Source: Bacillota bacterium
Lineage (GTDB): Bacteria; Bacillota; Limnochordia; Darwinibacteriales; Darwinibacteriaceae
Assembly: GCA_029776155.1 (NCBI GenBank)
Contig: JAKOTU010000056.1
Coordinates: 1-60,342, forward strand
Reading direction: 5' to 3'
Length of the DNA stretch: 60,342 bases
Of this stretch, positions 8,664 through 16,872 are shown one piece after another (the stretch's first letter is position 1; every line of letters begins with the position of its first letter). The position numbers and the translations under genes were made by a program. The notes beneath the pieces are model-generated. The model saw nothing but the letters and a program-made list of their open reading frames with translations. It had not been told where the DNA came from and did no database searches.

Positions 8664-9149
8664 ATGGAGATGGAACGGCTCGAGAAAGTTGAAAAGCTGC
8701 GGGAACGGGCACAGGTAACCTATGATGAGGCCAGAGAAGCGCTGGAACAGGCGGGCGGTGATCTGCTGGATGCCCTCATCCTGTTGGAAAAGCAGGGTAA
8801 AGTACCCCCTCCGCAGGGTGGCGGCTACCATCGCAGTGAAGGAAGCACCGCCGCTGAGCAGGGCGCGCAAAACAAGGAAGAAGGCTCCCAGGAGCAAGGT
8901 AAAGAGGACCGTCAGGAGACCAGCAACTTCAAGGAGACTTTGGAGAGATTCTGGAACTTCCTCAGCGGCCTGATCAAAAAGGGCAACACCACCAGTTTTG
9001 AGATCTTGAAAGACAAGGATCACGTGGCCAGTTTCCCCGTGACGGTTTTGGTGCTGCTGCTCCTGTTTGCCCCCTGGGTCACCTTGCCGCTCATTATCAT
9101 CGGCCTGTTCTTGGGCTTCCACTACCAGTTCGTCAGAAACGACAGCTAG
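8664..9149 (+). CDS. DUF4342 domain protein with UBA-like N-terminus and membrane tail
   Basis: A 161-residue protein. The N-terminal 50 residues fit the UBA-like/DUF4342 helical fold (VTYDEAREALEQAGGDLLDA, then LILLEKQGK). A linker rich in Q, E and G follows, then a region DRQETSNFKETLERFWNFLS and a hydrophobic C-terminal segment (about residues 125-150), so it is probably anchored in the membrane. The ATG at 8664 was preferred over those at 8643 and 8658 because AAGGAG ends seven bases before it. The gene precedes a two-component pair by 22 bases and probably shares its transcript, which suggests a role with envelope signalling. The DUF4342 function is not known. Confidence 0.75.
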   Translation: MEMERLEKVEKLRERAQVTYDEAREALEQAGGDLLDALILLEKQGKVPPPQGGGYHRSEGSTAAEQGAQNKEEGSQEQGKEDRQETSNFKETLERFWNFLSGLIKKGNTTSFEILKDKDHVASFPVTVLVLLLLFAPWVTLPLIIIGLFLGFHYQFVRNDS

Positions 9150-9171
9150 GCAAAAGGGGGGAGCACGGTTC

Positions 9172-9852
9172 ATGAAACCCAAGATTCTCATCATCGAAGA
9201 CGAGGAGAAGTTTGCCCGCTTTGTGGAAATGGAGCTCACCTACGAAGGTTACGAGGTGAGCAAAGCCCACCACGGGCGCATCGGCCTAGAGATGGCGGAA
9301 TCTGGGGACTATGATCTCGTGCTCCTCGACGTTATGCTGCCTGGTCTAAGCGGGATGGAGGTGCTGCGCCGCCTCAGGCGCACCTCCTCCGTCCCGGTGA
9401 TCATGCTCACTGCCCGGGACAGCGTGATGGACAAGGTTGCTGGCCTGGACAGTGGGGCAGATGATTACATTACCAAGCCCTTTGCCATTGAAGAACTGCT
9501 GGCCCGCATCCGCAATGTGCTGCGCAAGGCTGGTCCCCGTACCGATGCCCGCAAGCTCAGGGCCGGCAAGGTGGTTTTGGATCCGGACAGCCGCCAGGTG
9601 TTGGTGCGGGGTGTCCCCGTGGAGCTCACCAAAAGGGAATTTGACCTACTGCATTACCTTTTGGAAAATAAGGGGATTGTCCTGTCCCGGGAGAACATCT
9701 TGGAGAAGGTCTGGGGTTACGATTTTGAAGGAGAAACCAATGCCGTGGACGTCTACATCCGCTTTCTGCGCAGCAAGATCGATGAGGCCTTTGATCTGAA
9801 ACTGATCTCCACGGTACGGGGCGTGGGATATGTGATCCGCGATGAAGAATAA
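9172..9852 (+). CDS. OmpR/PhoB-family response regulator
   Basis: A 226-residue two-domain regulator. The receiver domain (1-118) has acidic residues E9 and D10, phosphoacceptor D53 (LLDVMLPG), T80 and K102 (YITKPF). The winged-helix DNA-binding domain (about 128-226) ends with the typical DVYIRFLRSKID and TVRGVGYVIR. The start at 9172 follows a GGGGGGAG site; the longer frame from 9067 lies inside the upstream gene. It overlaps the histidine kinase gene by 11 bases, so the two are translationally coupled and the kinase is its partner. The target genes are unknown; related ArlR and CssR-type regulators respond to envelope conditions. Confidence 0.93.
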   Translation: MKPKILIIEDEEKFARFVEMELTYEGYEVSKAHHGRIGLEMAESGDYDLVLLDVMLPGLSGMEVLRRLRRTSSVPVIMLTARDSVMDKVAGLDSGADDYITKPFAIEELLARIRNVLRKAGPRTDARKLRAGKVVLDPDSRQVLVRGVPVELTKREFDLLHYLLENKGIVLSRENILEKVWGYDFEGETNAVDVYIRFLRSKIDEAFDLKLISTVRGVGYVIRDEE

Positions 9853-11326
9853 ACAGGAAAAAGTACACACTATCGGGTTTTCCCTGGTTTCCAAGCTCAA
9901 TATTCAGCTGTGGTTTCGCTTGGTAGGAACCTTTATTATGCTGAATATTGTCTTTCTCGCTGCCAGCGGCGTGACTTTAGCCCTTTTAGGCGAGCGCAGG
10001 GCAGTGCAGGTAGTCCAGCAGATCCACAGCCTTGGCCTGCCTGCACTGATGGAAGGCGGGCGGCTTGTGGGCCAGGAGTTGGAGGTTAGTCCGCGGGAAG
10101 GCCCGGCGGAGGGCATCACGATTCCCAAGCACTTGCAGCGCCTGTTTCCTGCCGAGACAAGAAGTGCGCACCGCCAGGTCACACTCCCCCATACAGCTGA
10201 TGTGGCCTTATACAATATCTTAGATGATCTCCAGTACCAGCTGGATCTGGAGGTAGATGGTAATCCGGTCCGCATTGTGCTCCGCTTTACTGCTGTGATT
10301 TGGGCACTAAAAACGGTCTTCGTGGTGCTTTTGGTTTGGCAGCTGCTCACGGCAGTGCGCACCATGATGTCCCGGGCGGAACTGATCCGCCGCGTGCTCA
10401 AGCCCATCTCTGACCTGGCTGAACAGACCCAGACCCTCTCCCAGGGCCCTGGCCGGCTGTCTTTGGCCGAGATGCAGGCTTTGGCCGGCACTCTCGATGA
10501 GATCGATGCCGCGCGCCTGGATACCCGCATCGATTTAGACAGCACCCAGGATGAGCTCAAGGGCCTGGCCCAGGCCATCAACAGCTTGTTGGAGCGCATC
10601 AACGAATCGTATCGGCTGCAGGCCCGTTTTGTCTCCGATGCCTCCCACGAACTGCGCACGCCCATTGCCGCCATTCAAGGTTATGTGAACCTCCTGGACC
10701 GCTGGGGCAAACACGACCCTGAAGCGCTCCAGGAGTCCATCGATGCCCTGAAAGAAGAGGCGGCAAATATGAAGGAGCTAGTGGAGAAGCTGCTCTTTTT
10801 GGCCAGGGGCGACAATCAGACCATGCAGATTCAGCTGGAATATTTTGATCTGCAGGATTTGGCCAGGACCCTCTACCGGGAAACCGAACTGATCGATGGG
10901 GGCCACGAGTTCAGTTTGGCAACGGAGCCTGCCCCAGTAAGGGCCGATGCCGGGTTGGTTAAACAGGCCTGCCGCATCCTCATCGATAACGCCATCAAGT
11001 ATACCCCGGTGGGGGGCAGCATTCGGCTCCTGGTGAGCAGCACAGGCGATGAGGTGCGCTTTACAGTGCAGGATTCGGGTGTGGGTATTCCCCCCAAGGA
11101 TATCCCCCACATTTTCGATCGGTTCTACCGGGCCGACAACTCCCGGGCACGCTCCACCGGGGGGACAGGCTTGGGCTTGTCCATTGCCAAGTGGATCGCC
11201 GAAAGGCATGGCGGCTACCTGGAAGTCTTGAGCCGGGAGAATTTTGGCACCCGCATTGCCCTGGTTCTGCCCAGGTGTGAAGCGGAGCTAGAGATCGTCG
11301 GTGTTGGGGACCAGGAAGGGCTCTAA
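9842..11326 (+). CDS. Sensor histidine kinase
   Basis: A 494-residue membrane kinase. Hydrophobic segments at about 25-48 and 145-168 frame an extracytoplasmic sensor of about 95 residues. A HAMP-like linker follows (VLKPISDLAEQTQTL), then the dimerisation helix with the phosphoacceptor in DASHELRTPIAAIQGYV (H269). The ATP-binding domain shows N-box DNAIKYTP, G1 DSGVGIPPKDI, F-box DRFYRAD and G2 GGTGLGLSIAK. The ATG overlaps the end of the response regulator gene. The last 39 bases overlap convergently with a small minus-strand gene. The signal sensed is unknown; the sensor loop has no recognised domain. Confidence 0.93.
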   Translation: MKNKQEKVHTIGFSLVSKLNIQLWFRLVGTFIMLNIVFLAASGVTLALLGERRAVQVVQQIHSLGLPALMEGGRLVGQELEVSPREGPAEGITIPKHLQRLFPAETRSAHRQVTLPHTADVALYNILDDLQYQLDLEVDGNPVRIVLRFTAVIWALKTVFVVLLVWQLLTAVRTMMSRAELIRRVLKPISDLAEQTQTLSQGPGRLSLAEMQALAGTLDEIDAARLDTRIDLDSTQDELKGLAQAINSLLERINESYRLQARFVSDASHELRTPIAAIQGYVNLLDRWGKHDPEALQESIDALKEEAANMKELVEKLLFLARGDNQTMQIQLEYFDLQDLARTLYRETELIDGGHEFSLATEPAPVRADAGLVKQACRILIDNAIKYTPVGGSIRLLVSSTGDEVRFTVQDSGVGIPPKDIPHIFDRFYRADNSRARSTGGTGLGLSIAKWIAERHGGYLEVLSRENFGTRIALVLPRCEAELEIVGVGDQEGL

Positions 11327-11512
11327 CTCCTGATCTATGGTGGTGGTGTCCCCCAGCAGGGTGATCAGCCCTGCTTCTTCCAAGCGGGTAACTACCTGCT
11401 GCAGGGAGCTGCGCTCCTCTTCGGGAAGGCTGTTCACGAACGAGTTGATCTCTTCTTGGGGTGCGTTTTTCACAAAGCGCACCCCTCCATATTTCAGATA
11501 GTGTTTGTCCAT
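11288..11512 (-). CDS. Small acidic protein, function unknown
   Basis: A 74-residue soluble protein starting MDKHYLKYGGVRFVKNAPQE and rich in acidic residues. It has no signal peptide and no membrane segment. The ATG is preceded by GGAAAGGAGCGG at proper spacing, which supports translation. Its 3' end overlaps the histidine kinase 3' end by 39 bases in convergent orientation. I do not recognise a family. The gene is alone on its strand here, with the YtrA-type repressor promoter about 80 bases behind it on the other strand. Confidence 0.6.
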   Translation of the reverse strand: MDKHYLKYGGVRFVKNAPQEEINSFVNSLPEEERSSLQQVVTRLEEAGLITLLGDTTTIDQELEPFLVPNTDDL

Positions 11513-11563
11513 ACTACCGCTCCTTTCCCTACTTAGTCTTTGCCCCAGCCCCTCCCAGTTACT

Positions 11564-11587
11564 CCCCCTACTGCAAGGGGTTTTTTT
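11564..11587 (+). terminator. Rho-independent terminator upstream of the YtrA-type operon
   Basis: CCCCT and AGGGG arms around a six-base loop are followed by seven T residues (11581-11587). It isolates the next operon from read-through out of the kinase gene. Confidence 0.65.
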
Positions 11588-11589
11588 CG

Positions 11590-11618
11590 TTGACAGCAGA
11601 AGGGATACTGTGTATAGT
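11590..11618 (+). promoter_or_regulatory. Sigma-A promoter of the YtrA-type repressor operon
   Basis: TTGACA (11590-11595), a 17-base spacer and TATAGT (11613-11618) predict transcription from about 11625. The leader before the proposed ATT start is only about 24 bases. Confidence 0.8.
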
Positions 11619-11633
11619 GTATATATACAGTAT
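11605..11633. promoter_or_regulatory. Palindromic operator overlapping the -10 element
   Basis: A 29-base inverted repeat, ATACTGTGTATA and TATATACAGTAT around GTGTA-like centre bases, with one mismatch in the 12-base arms. It covers the -10 and the start of transcription. YtrA-type GntR repressors bind such palindromes at their own promoters, so this is the likely autoregulatory site. Confidence 0.65.
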
Positions 11634-11647
11634 TGGGGGTGATCTCC

Positions 11648-12025
11648 ATTGACATAATCATCACCAACACTGGGGAAGTTCCTATTTACCAGCAGATCGT
11701 GGAGCAGATCAAGGCAGCTATCCTCCGGGGAGAACTCCCTCCCGACCAGCCCTTACCCTCCATCCGGCTGCTCGCTAGGGAGCTACGCATTAGTGTGATT
11801 ACCACCAAACGGGCCTATGAGGAACTGGAAAAGGAAGGCCTGATCTACACTATTCCTGGCAAAGGCTCCTTTGTGGCCGACTTTGACAAGGGCGCGCTGA
11901 CAGAGTCCAAGACGAAGCTGGTGGAGGAGAAGCTACAGGAGGTCCTAAACGCGGCTGAGCTTATGGGTCTGACCCGAACGGAGCTGCGGATCATCTTTGA
12001 ACGTGTACTGGGGGATGGAAAATGA
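11648..12025 (+). CDS. YtrA-subfamily GntR repressor, probable ATT start
   Basis: About 125 residues, the short form of GntR regulators. The winged helix (about 10-75) shows VPIYQQIVEQIK, LPSIRLLARELRISVITTKR and YTIPGKGSFVAD, and a short helical dimerisation tail follows. YtrA-type proteins usually begin M-acidic-III-S/T-N; here that position is ATT (11648), eight bases after GGGGG of an almost perfect anti-16S match GGGGGTGATC. In-frame TTG (11633) and GTG (11639) lie within or before that site and have none of their own. The stop overlaps the ABC ATPase ATG. It should repress the exporter operon, with antibiotics or envelope stress as possible signals (known for relatives). Confidence 0.8.
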   Translation: MDIIITNTGEVPIYQQIVEQIKAAILRGELPPDQPLPSIRLLARELRISVITTKRAYEELEKEGLIYTIPGKGSFVADFDKGALTESKTKLVEEKLQEVLNAAELMGLTRTELRIIFERVLGDGK

Positions 12026-12900
12026 CAGCGATTTTGGAGTTGAAGGATGTCACTAAGCGCTATACCGGCTTTGCCCTGGAGGGGGTTAGTTTCTCCCTGG
12101 AACCGGGGTACATCATGGGATTCATCGGGCCCAATGGCGCCGGCAAAACCACAACGATCAAGCTGATCATGAACCTGATCCGCTTGGATGCAGGGGTGAT
12201 CAAGGTCTTCGGTCTGGACTCCCGGAAGCATGAACAGGAGATCAAACAGCGCATTGGCTTTGTCTATGACGAAAGCCATTTCTACGAAAATTTGACCATA
12301 GCCGAGATGAGCAGGTTGATCGCACCCTTTTACCGCAGCTGGGATTGGCAGGTTTACAAGAAGTATGTGGATCTGTTCGGGCTGCCGGAACGCAAAAAAC
12401 TGGCCCAATTCTCCCGGGGGATGAAAATGAAGTATGCCCTGGCCGTGGCCCTGTCCCACGGGGCGGAACTGCTGATTATGGATGAGCCCACCTCGGGCTT
12501 GGATCCCCTGGTGCGTAGCGAGTTTTTGGATATCCTGCGGGAAGTGATCCAGGATGAGCGCCGCTCGGTGCTGCTCTCTTCCCACATCACTTCGGATCTG
12601 GACCAGATCGCCGACTACGTGACCCTGATCAACGGAGGGCGCATCATCTTCAGCAAATCCAAGGAGGAACTGTGGGAAGAATACGCGCTGATCAAAGGTG
12701 AGAAATCCCTTTTGGACAGTGGACTGCGGCCCTATGTGGTGGGCCTGAAGGAGAGCCAGTTTGGCTTTGAAGGCCTTGTGATCAACAAAGAGGAAGCGCA
12801 GCGCATCGCCGGCAGCCGCGCTGTGTTTGAACGGCCGAACTTGGAGGAAATCATGCTGCATTGCATAAGGGGGAAGGGTAATGGTCGCTTTGGTGCTTAA
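12022..12900 (+). CDS. ABC transporter ATP-binding protein (YtrB/EcsA-like)
   Basis: A 292-residue ATPase of an exporter-type system. Walker A is GPNGAGKTTTIKL, the signature region is FSRGMKMKYALAVALS and Walker B is ELLIMDEPTSGLDPL, followed by the switch histidine in LLSSHIT. The 60 C-terminal residues form the extra domain common in antibiotic-exporter ATPases. The gene overlaps the repressor by four bases (ATGA) and the permease by 20 bases, giving a tightly coupled three-gene operon. Such repressor-ATPase-permease sets export hydrophobic peptides or lipid II-targeting antibiotics; the substrate here is not known. Confidence 0.9.
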   Translation: MTAILELKDVTKRYTGFALEGVSFSLEPGYIMGFIGPNGAGKTTTIKLIMNLIRLDAGVIKVFGLDSRKHEQEIKQRIGFVYDESHFYENLTIAEMSRLIAPFYRSWDWQVYKKYVDLFGLPERKKLAQFSRGMKMKYALAVALSHGAELLIMDEPTSGLDPLVRSEFLDILREVIQDERRSVLLSSHITSDLDQIADYVTLINGGRIIFSKSKEELWEEYALIKGEKSLLDSGLRPYVVGLKESQFGFEGLVINKEEAQRIAGSRAVFERPNLEEIMLHCIRGKGNGRFGA

Positions 12901-13519
12901 GGATCTGCTGGTTCAGAAAAAAGTGTTGGGCTTGGCCCTGCTGTACGTGTTCATTTTCTCCTTTGCCATGCACGGGCTAGGCGAGCACCTGCCCCTGGCC
13001 GTAATCAGCGGCGTAGCGTACATGTTCGTCATGTACAGCGGGGCCTGGGACGATAAGTGTAATGCCGACAAGCTGTGGAACAGCCTGCCCGTCCCCAAAT
13101 GGAAGATCGTGGCGGCGAAATATCTGGCCGTGCTGATTTATGTGGCGGCGGTGGCTGCCCTGACCTGGATCTTGTTTACTGTGCAGCCCCTAGTGGGCAT
13201 TGGAGATGCCCTGCCCAAGGTGCGCTTGGACCAGGCGGCAGTGGCCACCGGCATTGTCTTGGGCATGTCCAGCTTCTATCTGCCCCTCTACTTCGCCCTG
13301 GGTTATATGCGCTCGCGGATCTTCAATATTCTCATCTTCTCAGGTTCCTTTTCCGCGGCTGCGGTTCTGTCCCGGGTCTTGACCCAAAGGCCTGCCTGGG
13401 CGGAACTGATCGGGGGGAGCGGACCGGCGGTGTGGGGTTTAGCAGCGGCCTGCGTGGTAGTGGTGGCTGGGTTGTCCTTTTTGCTTTCTCTCCAGCTCTA
13501 CAGTCGCAGGGAGTTTTGA
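12881..13519 (+). CDS. ABC-2 type permease of the YtrA-controlled exporter
   Basis: A 212-residue membrane protein with six hydrophobic segments and short loops, starting MVALVLKDLLVQKKVLGLAL. The pattern, including WNSLPVPKWKIVAAKYLAVL after the second segment, matches ABC-2 membrane protein families that pair with YtrB-like ATPases. It overlaps the ATPase gene by 20 bases, so the two products are made together and should form the exporter as a dimer of each. A longer inverted repeat follows before the reductase gene. Confidence 0.85.
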   Translation: MVALVLKDLLVQKKVLGLALLYVFIFSFAMHGLGEHLPLAVISGVAYMFVMYSGAWDDKCNADKLWNSLPVPKWKIVAAKYLAVLIYVAAVAALTWILFTVQPLVGIGDALPKVRLDQAAVATGIVLGMSSFYLPLYFALGYMRSRIFNILIFSGSFSAAAVLSRVLTQRPAWAELIGGSGPAVWGLAAACVVVVAGLSFLLSLQLYSRREF

Positions 13520-13544
13520 GCCAGCGCGCAATCAAGCACCTTTT

Positions 13545-13600
13545 CTGCAGGGAAATCCGGCTTGTGGGCTAATAGTCACAGTAGGATTTCTAGTCTGCAG
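13545..13600 (+). repeat. Inverted repeat before the flavin reductase ribosome-binding site
   Basis: CTGCAG (13545-13550) plus GAAATCC (13552-13558) pair with GGATTTC (13584-13590) and CTGCAG (13595-13600). The hairpin ends right at the AGGAGG of the next gene and could modulate its expression or end the exporter transcript; no T-run follows. Confidence 0.45.
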
Positions 13601-13615
13601 AGGAGGTGCTTTTTT

Positions 13616-14617
13616 GTGTTTACTCCCTTTGAGCTGAAAAGCGTGACTTTCCCCAACCGCATTGTAATGCCGCCTATGTGCATGTACTCGGCTACGGAGG
13701 CCGGCGAGGCGACGGACTGGCACCTGGTGCACTATGGCACCCGCGCCGTGGGGAAAGTGGGTTTTATCATCCTCGAAGCCACCGCGGTGGAAAAAAGGGG
13801 CCGGCTCAGCGGCCAGGACTTGGGGATCTGGGATGACAGCCATATCCCGGGCCTGCGCAAGGTAGTTGAGCTGTGCAGGGCCCATGGTTCTGTAGTGGGC
13901 ATTCAGATCGCGCATGCCGGGCGCAAGGCTTGGGGGGAGGAGCTGGTGGCCCCTTCGGCCCTTGCTTTTCCCGGTTTTGCTGTGCCCCATGCCCTGAGTA
14001 AAGGGGAGATCGCACAAGTTGTGGAAAGCTGGCGCCAGGCTGCTCGCAGGGCTAGGGAAGCGGGGTTTGATGTGCTGCAGATTCACGCCGCCCACGGGTA
14101 CTTGATCCATGAGTTTCTCTCGCCCTTGAGCAACCAGCGCAGGGATGAATACGGCGGGGCGTTCCAAAACCGGCTGCGTTTCCTGTTAGAAGTGGTGGAA
14201 GCAGTGCAGAGCGAGTGGCCTGAGGATAAACCCCTTTCTGTACGCCTTTCTGCAGTGGACTACCTGGAAGGCGGGCTGACCATTGCCGATACGGTGGAGA
14301 TCAGTAAAGCGCTCAAGGCTCAAGGGGTAGATTTGATGGATATCAGCAGCGGAGGGATCCTCTCGGCCCGCATTGAACTGGGGCCCGGCTACCAAGTGCC
14401 CTTCGCCGAAGCTGTGAAGAAAGGGGCGGAGATGCCCACCATAGCCGTGGGGCTGATTACCACCCCCGAGCTGGTTCAGGAGATCATCTCCAACGGGCGG
14501 GCCGATTTTGTCGCCCTGGGCAGGGAGCTTCTGCGCAATCCCTACTGGGTGCTCCAGGCCAAGGCTGATCCAGAGCTGTGGCCCAAACAGTACCAGCGGG
14601 CCCTGCCCCAAAACTAG
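13616..14617 (+). CDS. NADH:flavin oxidoreductase, YqjM/NamA-like old yellow enzyme
   Basis: A 333-residue FMN enzyme with a TIM-barrel fold that reduces alpha,beta-unsaturated carbonyls and related electrophiles with NAD(P)H. Features of the YqjM (thermophilic-like) subgroup are MPPMCMYSATEAG with the active-site cysteine, QIAHAGRKAW, and HAAHGYLIHEFLSPLSNQR with the substrate-binding histidines, then RDEYGG. The C-terminal FMN phosphate site is ADFVALGRELLRNPY. The start GTG at 13616 was chosen because AGGAGGTG ends seven bases upstream. B. subtilis YqjM takes part in the response to oxidative electrophiles; the physiological substrate here is unknown. Confidence 0.92.
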   Translation: MFTPFELKSVTFPNRIVMPPMCMYSATEAGEATDWHLVHYGTRAVGKVGFIILEATAVEKRGRLSGQDLGIWDDSHIPGLRKVVELCRAHGSVVGIQIAHAGRKAWGEELVAPSALAFPGFAVPHALSKGEIAQVVESWRQAARRAREAGFDVLQIHAAHGYLIHEFLSPLSNQRRDEYGGAFQNRLRFLLEVVEAVQSEWPEDKPLSVRLSAVDYLEGGLTIADTVEISKALKAQGVDLMDISSGGILSARIELGPGYQVPFAEAVKKGAEMPTIAVGLITTPELVQEIISNGRADFVALGRELLRNPYWVLQAKADPELWPKQYQRALPQN

Positions 14618-14635
14618 CCAGTGGGGGGGACTATT

Positions 14636-15391
14636 TTGACAGCTAGGCGGGAGCGGTTCCCGGAGCTGGATTTTTTCCGGGGCCTGAGTGTTGTGGCCAT
14701 GGTTCTTTATCACCTTTTTTGGGATCTAGTCTACTTCGATCTGGTCCCCTGGGATCTGCTGGGGGACGACCCCGTACTCATCGCCAAGGCCATTGGCGCC
14801 TCCTTTCAGCTTATCGCCGGTATCTCCCTATCCATCAGCTATGCCCGAACCGTGGAGCAGCAAGGCCCCGGAGGGATTTGGAGGAAGTATGTGCTCCGGG
14901 GGCTCAAGCTCCTGGCCTGGGCTACAGGGGTTGCTCTGGTGGTCTATTTTGCCGTGGACATGCCCATCTTCTTTGGCATCCTGCACTTACTGGGCACAGC
15001 CATCATCCTCTCGCCCCTCTTTCTGCCTAGGCCCCGCTTGGCTGGGCTCATGGGCTTGGTGCTCATCGCCGCAGCACCCTGGGCGGCCCAGCTGCCCGCA
15101 GGCAGCTGGTGGCTGGTGCCCTTGGGCATAGGGGAGGCGGAAATCCCCATGGCCGACTATTATCCCCTCCTCCCGTGGTTGGGCGTGGTGCTTGTGGGGA
15201 TCTGGCTCGGCTCGGTGCTGTATCCCGGCGGGAAGCGGCGCTTGAGGATGCAGGCCTTGGTGAGATTAAGCTCCCTGCGGGGAACAGCCTGGATTAGGTT
15301 TTGCGGCCGCCATTCCCTGCTCATCTATTTGATCCATCAGCCCCTCATTTTCGCCCTGGTTTTCGGCCTGTATACCCTGCTGGCCAACTAG
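14636..15391 (+). CDS. HGSNAT-type membrane acyltransferase (DUF1624)
   Basis: A 251-residue protein with seven or so hydrophobic segments. The N-terminus ELDFFRGLSVVAMVLYHLFW is characteristic of the heparan-alpha-glucosaminide N-acetyltransferase catalytic domain family (DUF1624), where an R-G pair and a histidine in the first segment take part in moving an acetyl group across the membrane. The C-terminal CGRHSLLIYLIHQPL resembles the end of membrane acyltransferases. The TTG at 14636 follows GGGGGGGA at good spacing and is preferred to GTG 14621. It follows the reductase by 18 bases and may share its transcript. The substrate is unknown; cell-surface sugar acetylation is a reasonable guess. 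Confidence 0.75.
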   Translation: MTARRERFPELDFFRGLSVVAMVLYHLFWDLVYFDLVPWDLLGDDPVLIAKAIGASFQLIAGISLSISYARTVEQQGPGGIWRKYVLRGLKLLAWATGVALVVYFAVDMPIFFGILHLLGTAIILSPLFLPRPRLAGLMGLVLIAAAPWAAQLPAGSWWLVPLGIGEAEIPMADYYPLLPWLGVVLVGIWLGSVLYPGGKRRLRMQALVRLSSLRGTAWIRFCGRHSLLIYLIHQPLIFALVFGLYTLLAN

Positions 15392-15454
15392 GCTGCTTGG
15401 GGGGCGGGATGGTGGAACACTACTTTCGCGAGGCGATGGGGAGGCGATTGAAAG

Positions 15455-16861
15455 ATGATCGAACACATCACCAAACAAGCGGTACCTAAGTTTGGGCCCG
15501 AACTGGACTCGGAGTTTCGGCCCGCTGCCCTCTGGAACAGGGCCTTTGCCCAGGCTGTGGAGGAGTCGGGGCAGGGGGTTCCCTTTGCTGTCGCCCTGGA
15601 GCGCGATGGGGGACAGGTGTCGGTGTATAAAACCCGCCTCTTCCCTTCCGGGGAAAGGCCGGAATGGGATGGGGCCAACTGGTTTTATGTGGAGCGCCTA
15701 GTGAAATGCCTGCTCTGGATGGGGGGCGGGTGGAGGTTGATTGTGGGGGGTTCTTCCACCCTAGGCGAAAGGCTTAGGGAAGCCTATGCGCCTGGGGGCG
15801 GGCGCAGCTTTGATGCAGAGTTCATGGGCCGGGTCTATGAACGGCCTTTCCAGGTGGAGATTGTGGAGTACAGTCAAGTGCCCGCACCCTATGAGCGTAC
15901 CGAACGGGTGGGGGGGCACCTGGCCGGATGCCGCATCGGTTTTGATGCCGGGGGCAGTGACCGCAAAGTAGCAGCCCTGATTGATGGCGAGGTGGTCTTT
16001 GCCGACGAGACGGTCTGGCACCCGAAACTAGCTGCAGATCCTGATTATCATTTTGCGGGCATCATGGATTCCCTCACCCGGGCGGCGGCCCATCTGCCGC
16101 GGGTTGATGCCCTGGGGGTGAGCTCCGCAGGGATCTACATCAACAACCGCACCATGGTGGCCTCCTTGTTTTTAAAGGTGCCCCAGGATCTGTTTGAGGC
16201 GAAAGTTAAGGATATCTACCTGCGTGCAGCCCAAACGCTGGGGAATGTCCCGGTGGTGGTGCGCAATGACGGCGATGTGACGGCCCTTGCTGGAGCGGCG
16301 GCGCTTCAGGACAGCCGCGTCTTGGGCATAGCCATGGGGACCAGCCAGGCCGCTGGCTATGTGGATGCCTCTGGATCGCTCACGGGCTGGTTGAACGAGC
16401 TGGCTTTTGTTCCGGTGGATTATAACCCCGCAGCCATGGTGGATGAGTGGTCAGGGGACTACGGCTGCGGCGTGAAGTATTTCTCCCAAGATGCGGTGAT
16501 CAAGCTGGCCCCCGCTGCCGGGATTGAGCTTGATGGGGCCTTAACTCCCGCGGAAAAACTCGCCCATGTGCAGAAACTGTTGGCTGGCAAGGACCGCGGT
16601 GCAGAGCAGATATTTGCCAGCATCGGGCGCTATCTGGGTTATGGAGTTGCCCATTACGCCGACTTTTACGAGATCAAGCACGTGCTTATCCTAGGCAGGG
16701 TTACCTCGGGACAAGGGGGCGTGCTCATCAAAGAGCAGGCGGAGGAAGTGCTCAAGGTGGAGTTTCCTGAGTTGGCCCCCATTCAGTTTCACCTCCCTGG
16801 GGAAAGTGACCGCAGGGTAGGCCAGGCCATAGCTGCCGCGGGGCTGGCGCCCCTTCCTTAG
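15455..16861 (+). CDS. ROK-like actin-fold protein with an unusual N-terminal domain
   Basis: A 468-residue protein. From about residue 155 it resembles ROK (repressor, ORF, kinase) sugar kinases: a phosphate-1-like site GFDAGGSDRKVAALIDGEVV, then ALGVSSAGIYINN, the catalytic-aspartate region VVRNDGDVTALAGAAAL and LGIAMGTSQAAGYV. The first 150 residues have no recognised fold. The classical ROK zinc motif CxCGxxGC is missing (only GDYGCG is present), so sugar kinase activity is not assured. ROK proteins that phosphorylate sugars are usually near 300 residues. The gene ends at a strong terminator and has an ATG preceded by GGGGAGGCG. Confidence 0.7.
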   Translation: MIEHITKQAVPKFGPELDSEFRPAALWNRAFAQAVEESGQGVPFAVALERDGGQVSVYKTRLFPSGERPEWDGANWFYVERLVKCLLWMGGGWRLIVGGSSTLGERLREAYAPGGGRSFDAEFMGRVYERPFQVEIVEYSQVPAPYERTERVGGHLAGCRIGFDAGGSDRKVAALIDGEVVFADETVWHPKLAADPDYHFAGIMDSLTRAAAHLPRVDALGVSSAGIYINNRTMVASLFLKVPQDLFEAKVKDIYLRAAQTLGNVPVVVRNDGDVTALAGAAALQDSRVLGIAMGTSQAAGYVDASGSLTGWLNELAFVPVDYNPAAMVDEWSGDYGCGVKYFSQDAVIKLAPAAGIELDGALTPAEKLAHVQKLLAGKDRGAEQIFASIGRYLGYGVAHYADFYEIKHVLILGRVTSGQGGVLIKEQAEEVLKVEFPELAPIQFHLPGESDRRVGQAIAAAGLAPLP

Positions 16862-16872
16862 AATCCTGTGCA

